DNA of 42,344 nt from CAZMCC01 sp964564695. Lineage in GTDB: Bacteria > Planctomycetota > Phycisphaerae > Phycisphaerales > UBA1924. Position 1 is the stretch's first letter. Each line of letters starts with the position of its first letter. The DNA lies in NCBI GenBank assembly GCA_964564695.1, contig CAZMCC010000022.1, positions 1 through 42,344 on the forward strand. Reading direction: 5' to 3'. A model generated the notes under the pieces. It ran no database searches and was not told the DNA's origin. It saw only the letters and a list, made by a program, of their open reading frames with translations. A program made the position numbers and the translations under genes. Shown here piece after piece: positions 32,265 through 39,476 of the stretch.

Positions 32265-32762
32265 ATGCGACTGATCGTGCTCCGACACGCCAAGGCCGAG
32301 CCGCGCTCCGAATCCGGGGCGGACGCCGACCGCAAGCTCCTCGATCTGGGGATTCGCCAGGCGGAGTTCATCGCCCGCGCGCTGCGGAGCACCGAGACGA
32401 CCCCCGACCTGCTGCTGGCGAGCCCCATCCGGCGGGCCCTGCAGACCGCCCAGATCGTCCAGCGCGGGTTCGCCACCGCCGGCACCGAGTGCCCGCTCGA
32501 GATTGACCCGCTGCTCGAGACCGACCGGCGCGTGAGCGAGGCCCTCGCGGCCATCGCCAAGCACGCCGACCTCGACACACTGATGATGGTCGGGCACAAC
32601 CCGCAGTTCGAGTCGCTCGTCGTCCGCGCGTGCGAGGGGAAGATCCCCGGCGGGGTCGAGGTGCTCAAGACGGGTCAGGCGGTGGTCTTCGACGTCGCCG
32701 ACCCGACACAGGTGCTCGGGTCAGCCGAGTGCATCGACGTTCTGCGCCTCGACGCCGAGTGA
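32265..32762 (+). CDS. sixA: SixA-type phosphohistidine phosphatase (histidine phosphatase superfamily)
   Basis: SixA removes phosphate from phosphohistidine, as on HPr-type or histidine phosphotransfer proteins. The 165-residue enzyme begins MRLIVLRHAKAEP, with the catalytic RHxKAE motif (H8). It has the second motif ASPIRRALQTAQIV, and the C-terminal MMVGHNPQFESLV histidine is at about 109. Length is right. The start ATG 32265 has GAGGTG upstream. It faces the PEP-CTERM gene, with a terminator between them. Physiological target unknown. Confidence 0.88.
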   Translation: MRLIVLRHAKAEPRSESGADADRKLLDLGIRQAEFIARALRSTETTPDLLLASPIRRALQTAQIVQRGFATAGTECPLEIDPLLETDRRVSEALAAIAKHADLDTLMMVGHNPQFESLVVRACEGKIPGGVEVLKTGQAVVFDVADPTQVLGSAECIDVLRLDAE

Positions 32763-32782
32763 GCCGGCGCGGGCGAAAAAGA

Positions 32783-32813
32783 GCAGCGGCCCGGCGAAGG
32801 ACCGGGCCGCTGC
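32783..32813 (-). terminator. Rho-independent terminator of the PEP-CTERM gene
   Basis: GCAGCGGCCCGG (32783-32794) pairs perfectly with CCGGGCCGCTGC (32802-32813) around a 7-nt loop. On the minus strand the stem is followed by TCTTTTTC, a T tract. It lies about 38 bp past the PEP-CTERM stop and 20 bp past sixA. This is the only canonical T-tract terminator I see in the window. Confidence 0.85.
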
Positions 32814-32850
32814 GAGTACATGAAGACAAACTGTTCCGAACGACGCCGGA

Positions 32851-33468
32851 TTAGCGGCGGCGACGCCCGGCGGCCAGGCCACCGAGGCCCAGGAGGGCCA
32901 GGGCGCCGGGGGTCGGAACCGCGCGGGCGATGCCGAACTCGCCGACGGCGAAGGTGTTGCCGGGGCAGGAGATGGTGATGCTGGTGAGGGCCGGACCGTT
33001 GGTCCAGAAGCCGAAGCCGTTGGCGCCGGAGTCACCGAGGACGCTGACCGTCAGGGTCGTGCCGTCGTTGGCGGTGGCGGTCATGTCGAAGGCGGGGGTG
33101 AAGCTGTCCGGCTCGGCGTAGAAGTAGAAGGCGCCGGTGTCGGTGGGCAGGGTCATGGTGAGGTCGTTGCTCTGGTTGTAGTACACGTCGCCGGTGTAGC
33201 CGTTGCTCCAGGTCGCCCAGCCGTTGCCGATCGAGCGGTGGCTGGTCGTGTTGCTGAAGCCGAGGGTGCCGAAGGGAGCGCCCTCAGCGCCGGTGAGGGC
33301 GGTGGTGTCGAACGAGAAGTCGATCGCACGGGCGTCGTCGCCGAAGGCGATCATGTTGTACCCGCCGAGGACGGCCGGGGGGGCGCCGGTGCCGAGGTCG
33401 GTGACCTGGATCTGGGCCTGAGCGGCGCCGGCGATAGCGAGAACAGCGATAAGGGAAACAGACTTCAT
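32851..33468 (-). CDS. Secreted PEP-CTERM-type (exosortase-sorted) protein
   Basis: The 205-residue protein has a signal peptide (MKSVSLIAVLAIAGAAQAQ) and a beta-rich, Gly/Thr/Asn-rich body. The C-terminal sorting tail VPTPGALALLGLGGLAAGRRRR shows the VPxP motif, hydrophobic helix and Arg cluster of PEP-CTERM/exosortase substrates. Start ATG 33468 has GGAGAGA about 7 nt upstream; an ATG at 33546 would add unrelated residues. It is a single-gene unit with its own terminator, so it is probably expressed on its own. No exosortase or PEP-CTERM transferase is in the window. Function is unknown; such proteins are often surface or matrix proteins. Confidence 0.85.
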   Translation of the reverse strand: MKSVSLIAVLAIAGAAQAQIQVTDLGTGAPPAVLGGYNMIAFGDDARAIDFSFDTTALTGAEGAPFGTLGFSNTTSHRSIGNGWATWSNGYTGDVYYNQSNDLTMTLPTDTGAFYFYAEPDSFTPAFDMTATANDGTTLTVSVLGDSGANGFGFWTNGPALTSITISCPGNTFAVGEFGIARAVPTPGALALLGLGGLAAGRRRR

Positions 33469-33681
33469 TGAACTCTCTCCAAAGTGTGGGGCTGGTGAAA
33501 CGACCACCACCGGCGACAGATTGCCGAGGGCGTCCATAGACGACAACGACGGGCCTGCGGGAACGCCCCGGGTGAGCCAATCGAGTCGATTCTGACTGTT
33601 TAATTTAGTGAACGAAGCGCCGCGGCTTCGTCGCGCTCTCTTCTCAGCAACACTCTATGCGACGAACGTCGAATGAGCGGA
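33469..33681. other. Intergenic gap with an AT-rich promoter-like island
   Basis: 213 bp between the PEP-CTERM gene and the M24 peptidase. The only AT-rich part is TTTAATTTAG near 33598-33608. On the minus strand TTCACT and TAAATT-like boxes there could form the promoter of the PEP-CTERM gene. A hairpin at 33612-33631 lies beside it. Confidence 0.4.
33612..33631 (-). terminator. Hairpin downstream of the M24 peptidase gene
   Basis: ACGAAGC (33612-33618) pairs with GCTTCGT (33625-33631) around GCCGCG, about 50 bp past the stop of the minus-strand M24 gene, followed on that strand by TCACTAAATTAAAC. A weak terminator is possible. Confidence 0.45.
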
Positions 33682-34899
33682 TCATCGAAGAAGAAATATT
33701 GGTGCGCGCTGTGTACCACTCGTCACGAGCGGGCCCGCGTGAGCATCGACGTACACATTGATCTCGCTCCGGACACCGAACTCCGGAAGGTACGCGCCGG
33801 GCTCGATGGTGAAGCCGGTGTCGGGCAGCATGGTGCGCGTGTCGTGGGTCTCGAGGTTATCGAGGTTCATGCCCACGCCGTGCACGAGAGGCCCGGGGCT
33901 CAGCGAGTGTCCGGTGCGGTGGCGGATGAATTCGCCGAGGCCCGCGTGGACGATAACCGATCGAGCGGCATCGTCGAGTTCAAAGCCGCGAACTGTTTCG
34001 CTGCTTGACCATCGTTTCTGCGCAAGAGCGAGGGCGGCGTCGCGCCCGGCGACGACGGCGTCGAACACCTGGCGGTGCCGCGCGGGCAGATCACGCTCGC
34101 GACCCGCGTACGCCGTCCACGTCACGTCGCTGAAGACGTTCTCGTCGCCCGGGACGCGGGCCCACAGATCGAGCAGGATCCAATCCCCCGTGCGGATCGG
34201 GCTCGGGTTCGTGGGCGACACGTCGAAATGCGGGTCGCCGGCGTGGGCGTTCACGGCCACGATCGGGGCATCGGGCGTCTCGAGCCCGTCGCGTTTGAAT
34301 GCGTCCATCACCCACTGCTGCGCCTGGTGCTCGTTGATCGGCTCCCCCGCGACGAGCTTGGCGCCGATCATCGTGAACAGCGCGTCCTTGATGGCGTCGA
34401 CCTGCTTCGAGGCTTTGCGGTGGTTGGCGACGGCCGTCCCCCACCGGGCAAGCGCGGCCTGCTGCACGTCGGCGGACGAGACGACCTCGGCGCCCAGCGC
34501 TCGGACGAGCTCGAGCGTGCCGGCGTCGGTGTTTGACACGACCGGCAGCGAGCACCCCGGGGCGTAGTCCATCGCGACGCGCCCGGACACATTGGCGCTG
34601 AGCCACGCATGCAGGTCGCGCCAGCCGAGGTAGGACGCGCGGGCGAGGCGTGTGCCGTCGGCAAGGGCGATGACGTCGGCCCAGGTGTTGGCGTCGAGGC
34701 CGTGGACGAGCAACTTCGTGGTGCCCGAGGCGGGGATGTGCAGGAAGATGCGCCGGCTGGAGAAGCCGCGCCGGCCGCTCGGAGCGGGGCACAGTCGCGC
34801 GAGGCTGAGGCTCGAGCCGCGGAAGTCGTAGATGAGCCACCCGTCGAGCTTCTCGCGCCGGAGGTGGGCCTGGATGTCGTTGAGGACGTTGAGCAGCAT
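33682..34899 (-). CDS. M24-family metallopeptidase (aminopeptidase P/Xaa-Pro type)
   Basis: The 405-residue protein has the creatinase-like N-terminal domain (DIQAHLRREKLDGWLIYDFR) and a C-terminal pita-bread domain. The five metal ligands appear intact: Asp in WILLDLWARV and Asp in NVFSDVTW, His in LVHGVGMNL, Glu in FTIEPGAYLP and Glu in VRSEINVYV. It is expected to be a cytoplasmic peptidase acting on Xaa-Pro bonds or a related M24 hydrolase. The start is ATG 34899. An in-frame extension to 35025 would add a poly-Pro segment coming from the GGGGGT array and is rejected. The esterase gene ends 28 bp upstream, so they may be one transcript. Confidence 0.85.
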   Translation of the reverse strand: MLLNVLNDIQAHLRREKLDGWLIYDFRGSSLSLARLCPAPSGRRGFSSRRIFLHIPASGTTKLLVHGLDANTWADVIALADGTRLARASYLGWRDLHAWLSANVSGRVAMDYAPGCSLPVVSNTDAGTLELVRALGAEVVSSADVQQAALARWGTAVANHRKASKQVDAIKDALFTMIGAKLVAGEPINEHQAQQWVMDAFKRDGLETPDAPIVAVNAHAGDPHFDVSPTNPSPIRTGDWILLDLWARVPGDENVFSDVTWTAYAGRERDLPARHRQVFDAVVAGRDAALALAQKRWSSSETVRGFELDDAARSVIVHAGLGEFIRHRTGHSLSPGPLVHGVGMNLDNLETHDTRTMLPDTGFTIEPGAYLPEFGVRSEINVYVDAHAGPLVTSGTQRAPIFLLR

Positions 34900-34927
34900 G
34901 CGGGACTCGTTGGTGGTGGGGCGCGTG

Positions 34928-36661
34928 TCAGCGCGGCGCCGGGGTGGCAGGGACAGGGGTGGGGGTGGGGGTGGGGGTGGGGGTGGGGGGAGTCGCGCCG
35001 GCCGCGCGCGCAAGCCCGCTCGCACGCAGGTGATCCATCATTTCCTTGCTGAAGGCCCGCACGCTCGGGTGCGCGAGCACCGACCCGTGGCTGAGGCCGG
35101 GAAGAATGCGGATGTACCCGGCGCTTGGACCCTCGAGCGGCTGGAGCTTGGCGACCGATTCCTGGAGCATCCCGACCGCGACGTTGAGCGAGAAATCGTC
35201 GGTGTCGCCCACGACGAGACGCACGTTCCGGCGCAGCGGGTCGGCGTAGCGCTTCGGGTCGGTGCGTACGAGCGACGCGATGTCGTACTTGCGGTAGTGA
35301 TCGAGGACCCCCTTGTTGATTTTCCCGGTCACGCTGTCGTACAGCGCGGCCGGGTGCCCCGCCCCCCCACCCCCCACACCCCCCACACCGCCCACACCCG
35401 AATCACACGGCCCCCACGCCGCCTCCCACGAGTGCCACTGCTGGCCGGAAGTCTGGTTCGCTCCGAGCACGCGCTCGCCCCCGTTCTCCTGGCGGATGGT
35501 CATGCGGTCGACGCCTCCGACGCGGTAGGAAACGAAGTCCTTGCCGGTCTTGGGGTCGGTGTAGAAGTTGTCCGCCGAGTAGATGTCGACCAGCTGGAAC
35601 GCGCGAAGATCGACCGGATCGGGCGAGCTCGACCACGCGGCCCCGAAGGTCTCAGGATAGTTGATGGCCAGCCACACCGTGCTCCACCCGCCCGATGAGT
35701 GGCCGCGGAGGATGCGGGCCGCGGGGCGCGCCGCGAGCGGGTACTTCTTCTCGAGGGCGGGGATGAGCTCGGTGACGAGGGCCCGGCCGACGGGGCCGTT
35801 GTTCGCGGAGTCGGCGAAGAGGTGGTGGCCGTTGGGGCTCTCGGGGTCGAGGATGATCCAGAAGGTGCTGGCGGCGAGGTCGGCCTGATCCTGATCGCGC
35901 CGCGAGCCGCGCCGGATGGCCCGCTGCGGGGCCGAGCGGTGATCGCCGCCGAAGCCCGGGATCTCGTACACGCCCGCGTACTGCCGCCCCGGCTCGACCT
36001 TCACCGGCAACACCACGCCCGCGCGGAGCATGACGTCGCGCTTGTGGAAGGCGCTGAGCAGTTCGGACCGGATTTCAAACAGCTCGCACCCGGCGACGGC
36101 GTTGAAAGGCTGCGTGGTTGTGATCGAGTCGACCTTCAATTCCACCGTGATCGGCGGCGGCGGAACATCGGGGCCGACGCCCGCGGAGACGAGCTCAAAC
36201 GGCACCGGCGGCCCGAAGAGGTTGCCCGCGTCGTCCTTCCAGCTGCTGGAGAGACGCGTGGTGATCAGGCGGGCCTGCGCGCGATACTTGCCCGCCGGCA
36301 GCGCGCCCAGCGCCAACGGCGACGAGTCCAGCCCGGGCGTCGACGTCTCGATGAGCATGGACGTGCCGGGCGCGACGGCGCGGACGTCGACGCCGTACAT
36401 CGGCTGCGGATCGTCCCAGAATGGCGCGTCGTTCGGCACGGCGTTCTCGTCAAGATCGGCGCCGTTCCTGATAATCGAGACCACGAGGCGGCCGGATACG
36501 GGGCTCGGCGCGGCCTTGGAGTCGATGGTGACGTTGAATGTCACCTGGGCCTGAGCGACGCCCGGCAGCACCGGCCCCCAACCCCCCCACCCCCCCCACC
36601 CGCCGGCCAGGCCGAACACACCGAACACGAACGCCAGCACCGCGGCAGAACGAGGCATCAT
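34928..36661 (-). CDS. Secreted esterase (putative esterase D-like alpha/beta hydrolase)
   Basis: This 577-residue protein has a signal peptide (AVLAFVFGVFGLAGGWGGWG, with an odd Gly-Trp run at its end) and an N-terminal beta domain (about 40-215). The esterase domain follows with IYEIPGFGGDHRS-type strands (AGVYEIPGFGGDHRSAP), the nucleophile elbow ARILRGHSSGGWSTVWL at about residue 325 and the acid VVGDTDDF. The His is in ILPGLSHGSVLAHPS near residue 545. A Gly-rich insertion GVGGVGGVGGGG at about residue 430 and a Pro-Thr repeat tail come from C-rich tracts. The start is ATG 36661 (MM) and TATCGT lies 6 nt upstream. The substrate is unknown; acyl-ester or carbohydrate ester. Confidence 0.78.
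   Translation of the reverse strand: MMPRSAAVLAFVFGVFGLAGGWGGWGGWGPVLPGVAQAQVTFNVTIDSKAAPSPVSGRLVVSIIRNGADLDENAVPNDAPFWDDPQPMYGVDVRAVAPGTSMLIETSTPGLDSSPLALGALPAGKYRAQARLITTRLSSSWKDDAGNLFGPPVPFELVSAGVGPDVPPPPITVELKVDSITTTQPFNAVAGCELFEIRSELLSAFHKRDVMLRAGVVLPVKVEPGRQYAGVYEIPGFGGDHRSAPQRAIRRGSRRDQDQADLAASTFWIILDPESPNGHHLFADSANNGPVGRALVTELIPALEKKYPLAARPAARILRGHSSGGWSTVWLAINYPETFGAAWSSSPDPVDLRAFQLVDIYSADNFYTDPKTGKDFVSYRVGGVDRMTIRQENGGERVLGANQTSGQQWHSWEAAWGPCDSGVGGVGGVGGGGAGHPAALYDSVTGKINKGVLDHYRKYDIASLVRTDPKRYADPLRRNVRLVVGDTDDFSLNVAVGMLQESVAKLQPLEGPSAGYIRILPGLSHGSVLAHPSVRAFSKEMMDHLRASGLARAAGATPPTPTPTPTPTPVPATPAPR
34955..34990. repeat. GGGGGT hexanucleotide array
   Basis: Five to six tandem GGGGGT units at the 3' end of the esterase gene encode Pro-Thr repeats in the sense strand of that gene. 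The G runs could form a G-quadruplex and the array should be prone to length variation. Confidence 0.75.
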
Positions 36662-36667
36662 GCCGCA

Positions 36668-36723
36668 ACGATACCCGGCGTGAGCGTCGCCGACGCCCGG
36701 CCGCACCGGTGCCCGCGTACCGT
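36668..36723. promoter_or_regulatory. Divergent candidate -10 boxes of esterase and methyltransferase
   Basis: On the minus strand TATCGT (36668-36673) lies 6 nt before the esterase start. On the plus strand TACCGT (36718-36723) lies 7 nt before the methyltransferase ATG. No ribosome sites are visible for either. Inference, same pattern as at kdsD, serS, purC and the carotenoid operon. Confidence 0.35.
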
Positions 36724-36730
36724 CACGGCC

Positions 36731-37606
36731 ATGAGCAGCGACTACACCTCCCTGCGCGACGTCAACAAGGCGTACTGGAACGAGCGGATCGACACGCACG
36801 TGACCAGCGACCACTATGACGCGGACGCGTTCCGCGCCGGGCGGACATCGCTGATGCCGCTCGAACTCAACGAGGTCGGCTCGGTCGCCGGGAAGAAGTT
36901 GCTGCACCTGCAGTGCCACTTCGGGCTCGACACGCTGAGCTGGGCGCGGCTCGGGGCCGAGGCGACCGGCGTGGACTTCTCCGACAAGGCGATTGAGGCC
37001 GCCCGGGCCCTGAGCGCCGAGACCGGCGTCAAGGGCAGCTTCGTGTGCTGCGACGTGCTCGAGCTCGCCGAGCACCTGCCGGGGGAGGCCGGGGCGTTCG
37101 ACGTGGTCTTCACGAGCTATGGCGTGCTCGACTATCTCAACGACATCAACCGATGGGCCCGCGTCGTTTCGCGGTTCCTCAAGCCCGGCGGGTTCTTCTA
37201 TATGGCGGAGATCCACCCGTTTGCGCTGGTGTTCGACCACGGGCCGCGCGTGCCGCGGCTGGAGCTCAAGCACCCGTACTCGTTCGCCGGCGGCGTCGCG
37301 GAGCACGCGACCGGGAACACGGCCCGGCGCCCCGTGAAGTGGGACGCGACCGACGAGCCCACGTACACCGGCGGCGAGGAACGCTTCGAGAACAACACGG
37401 CCTATTCGTGGAACCACGGCGTGGGCGAGGTGCTCACGGCCCTGATCACCGCCGGGCTGCGGATCGAGTTCGTGCGAGAGTGGCCGTACGGGTGCTACGA
37501 GATCTTCCCGTTCATGCACAAGGACGCGCAGGGGTATTACCGACTCAACGAGGGCGCTGACAGCGTCCCGCTGCTGTATTCGGTGAAGGCGAGCAAGCCG
37601 GGTTGA
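36731..37606 (+). CDS. SAM-dependent class I methyltransferase
   Basis: The 291-residue protein has the SAM-binding motif I LLHLQCHFGLDTLSWARLG (about 57-75), the acidic post-motif GVDFSDKA and motif VFTSYGVLDYL. The product-strand motif is FLKPGGFFYMAEIHP. The C-terminal part, with YSWNHGVGEVLTAL, is common in small-molecule methyltransferases. Substrate unknown. The start ATG 36731 lies 7 nt after TACCGT. The stop codon overlaps the -35 box of the downstream toxin-antitoxin promoter. Confidence 0.85.
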   Translation: MSSDYTSLRDVNKAYWNERIDTHVTSDHYDADAFRAGRTSLMPLELNEVGSVAGKKLLHLQCHFGLDTLSWARLGAEATGVDFSDKAIEAARALSAETGVKGSFVCCDVLELAEHLPGEAGAFDVVFTSYGVLDYLNDINRWARVVSRFLKPGGFFYMAEIHPFALVFDHGPRVPRLELKHPYSFAGGVAEHATGNTARRPVKWDATDEPTYTGGEERFENNTAYSWNHGVGEVLTALITAGLRIEFVREWPYGCYEIFPFMHKDAQGYYRLNEGADSVPLLYSVKASKPG

Positions 37607-37631
37607 CGACGTTGTATAAGCATTGTATAAT
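37603..37631 (+). promoter_or_regulatory. Sigma-70-like promoter with a direct-repeat operator for the toxin-antitoxin operon
   Basis: TTGACG (37603-37608), a 17-bp spacer and TATAAT (37626-37631) form the best promoter of the window. Overlapping it, the octamer TTGTATAA occurs at 37612-37619 and 37623-37630, spaced 11 bp (one helical turn). Such repeats suit a helix-turn-helix antitoxin acting as autorepressor. The -35 overlaps the upstream stop codon. Confidence 0.75.
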
Positions 37632-37673
37632 TGATGGATAGGCCAGGACCGGCCATGACGTGGTGAATCGCGT

Positions 37674-38081
37674 ATGCGCCGCAAGAGCGTTCGAGTCGGG
37701 GTGAATCGTGGTGTCCGCGGCGAATGGCGTTTCCTCTGGAACGACCGGTACCGGGCTGACGCTCGGGCGGAAGCGTCGTTCCTCGACGAAATTCAGTACC
37801 ACCATGTCGCCGATCAGTTCAAGGTGCTCGCCGAGCATACCGATCCCCGCAGGAGCGAGGTCGTCGATGTCAGATCGATCGAGGACTTCTTCGAGCTGCG
37901 CGACAAGGGCGGACCGCTCGGCGGCATCAACCTACGGGTGTTCTTCACAGTCGATCGCCGCACGCGGACCATCCTCGTGCCGGGTGTGATCAAGAAGCAG
38001 AACGATGGCCCGACCCTGCTCAAGGACAAGATCCGGATGCGGGCCAGAAAGCGGGACAGCGATCGCGATGAGCAAGGTTGA
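37674..38081 (+). CDS. HigB/RelE-like toxin (Gp49-type) of a toxin-antitoxin pair
   Basis: The 135-residue protein has the RelE/HigB-type C-terminal half: VVDVRSIEDFFELRDKGGPL, then NLRVFFTVDRRTRTILVPGV and KKQNDGPTLLKDKIRMRARK. These match the pattern of an ELR strand, an RVFF strand and a final KK-A-R helix of ribosome-dependent mRNA interferases. The N-terminus is about 30-40 residues longer than usual. The start is ATG 37674, downstream of the sigma-70-like promoter. The stop lies inside the antitoxin gene, a 14-bp overlap that places the toxin first, the typical HigBA order. Confidence 0.7.
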   Translation: MRRKSVRVGVNRGVRGEWRFLWNDRYRADARAEASFLDEIQYHHVADQFKVLAEHTDPRRSEVVDVRSIEDFFELRDKGGPLGGINLRVFFTVDRRTRTILVPGVIKKQNDGPTLLKDKIRMRARKRDSDRDEQG

Positions 38082-38598
38082 CGCACGACGAAAGGCCCCT
38101 CGGACGCGCGACCGTGCCGCCGGCGCTCGTTCTGGCAGCACAAACACGCCGAAGTCGAAGCCGGCCGCGAATCGCTTTGTGGGCGCTCTGCGGGCCCTCT
38201 CGACGGCCGACCTTGTCGACCTTGTCGAGCTCGCGGCCGAGCTGCGCCGAGTCGATTCCACCGGTGATGCTCAGATGCGAAGCGAAATCGAGGAAGCAAT
38301 TGTCGAGATCCTCTCGCTTCCGAAGAGCGGCGGGAGGACCGTCGCCCCGCCGCCGCTGGGCGCACGCCCCGCGAAGTTGCAGCGCTGGATCGATTCTGTA
38401 GCCGACGCGGTCCGCAAACAGCGCGAACGGCGAAGGTGGACTCAGCAGGAACTTGCCGACCGCTCCGGCCTGCCGCAGAGCCACATCAGCCGGATCGAGC
38501 GTGGCGTGCTCAGCCCCTCACACAAGACGGTGAATCGCCTGGCTGAGGCCTTGAAAGTGTCGATTGGAGAGATTGACCCGAGCGCGCCTTCGGACTAA
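38068..38598 (+). CDS. XRE-family antitoxin/repressor (HigA-like)
   Basis: The 176-residue protein has a basic disordered N-terminus, a helical middle (ALSTADLVDLVELAAELRRV) and a C-terminal Cro/CI helix-turn-helix. The latter reads RRRWTQQELADRSGLPQSHI then SRIERGVLSPSHKTVNRLAE at about residues 128-170. In HigBA modules the antitoxin neutralizes the toxin and represses the operon by binding operator repeats; the repeats at 37612-37630 fit. The start is ATG 38068. It is larger than a common HigA (about 100) because of its N-terminal part. Confidence 0.78.
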   Translation: MSKVDARRKAPRTRDRAAGARSGSTNTPKSKPAANRFVGALRALSTADLVDLVELAAELRRVDSTGDAQMRSEIEEAIVEILSLPKSGGRTVAPPPLGARPAKLQRWIDSVADAVRKQRERRRWTQQELADRSGLPQSHISRIERGVLSPSHKTVNRLAEALKVSIGEIDPSAPSD

Positions 38599-38609
38599 AC
38601 CCACTTTCC

Positions 38610-39428
38610 TTGCCTGCCACTGTCTACAACCACCCGCGGATCTACGACCTGCTCCACACTCCCGGCACGGCCGACGAGGTCGATGGCATCGAGCGGCTGG
38701 CGAAGCGGCACGCGCTGCGCCGTGTTCGATCCTGGCTCGAACCCGCGTGCGGCACAGGTCGATACCTGCGAGTTCTCGCACGCCGTGCCACACGGCGCGG
38801 GACACAAACGCGTCTCGTCGGCGTCGACCTGAACGAACCCATGCTCGAGTTCGCACGCGAGCGGATCGCTGGCGCCCGGTTCGTCCGCGCCGACATGCGC
38901 ACGCTCACCCCCCGTGTCCTCGGCGGCGGAGACTTCGACGCCGCCTTCATCCTTCAGAACTCGATCCGGCACCTCCAGACCGGCGCGGACATCGTGAAGC
39001 ACCTCGCGGCCGTGCGGCGCTGCCTCCGCCCCGGTGGTGTGTACCTCGTCGGAACATCCCTCGAGCCGGCGCAAGCGTTCAACGAATGCGAGGACCACTA
39101 CGCCGCCCGGCGCGGATCGCTGCTGGTGCGCGACGACGTGCAGTACGTGCCGCTCCCCCCCACGCCTTCGCGCGGCCGGGGCGACGGGCACGAGCGCGTC
39201 CACAGTTACGTGAGCGTGTGGCGTGGCCGGTCGCGGACGCCGGTGGCCGAGATCGTGTCGACCTACCGGTTGTGGTGCTGCGCTCCCGGCCGTTGGGCGA
39301 AGCTCGTTACCCAAGCCGGCTTCGACCAAGTCGCGTCGAGCGACCTCGACGGCATCGACGTGCCGCTCGATTACCGGGGGTACGCGGTGCGGGTGCTGCG
39401 CTCGCCGCCCAACTCGAGCTCCGATTGA
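38610..39428 (+). CDS. SAM-dependent class I methyltransferase
   Basis: The 272-residue protein has motif I SWLEPACGTGRYLRVLARR at about residues 41-59, GVDLNEPMLEFARER, the strand FDAAFILQNSIRHLQTG and CLRPGGVYLVGTS. The C-terminal part is specific to the family and I cannot name a substrate. The start is TTG 38610, with no better choice. It begins 11 bp after the antitoxin stop and may be read through from that operon. A Pro-rich loop at about residue 183 is encoded at a C7-AC motif. Confidence 0.8.
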   Translation: MPATVYNHPRIYDLLHTPGTADEVDGIERLAKRHALRRVRSWLEPACGTGRYLRVLARRATRRGTQTRLVGVDLNEPMLEFARERIAGARFVRADMRTLTPRVLGGGDFDAAFILQNSIRHLQTGADIVKHLAAVRRCLRPGGVYLVGTSLEPAQAFNECEDHYAARRGSLLVRDDVQYVPLPPTPSRGRGDGHERVHSYVSVWRGRSRTPVAEIVSTYRLWCCAPGRWAKLVTQAGFDQVASSDLDGIDVPLDYRGYAVRVLRSPPNSSSD

Positions 39429-39430
39429 CC

Positions 39431-39451
39431 AACCGGCTTGCATTGCCGGTT
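39431..39451. promoter_or_regulatory. Perfect inverted repeat, operator or terminator-like
   Basis: AACCGGC (39431-39437) and GCCGGTT (39445-39451) flank TTGCATT. It lies 2 bp past the methyltransferase stop. TTGCAT (39438-39443) with TACGCT (39461-39466) at 17 bp would form a promoter for the next gene with this repeat over the -35, so it could be an operator; a weak terminator is the alternative. Confidence 0.4.
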
Positions 39452-39476
39452 CGGATCTTGTACGCTTGAATGACGC

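Noticed and set aside
34899..35025. N-terminal extension of the M24 peptidase with 11 prolines
   Set aside because: It comes from the GGGGGT array inside the upstream esterase gene; the family start is at ATG 34899.
35350..35400. Direct repeats that could be a CRISPR array
   Set aside because: Units are only C-rich microsatellite-like tracts without unique spacers, and they lie inside a coding gene.
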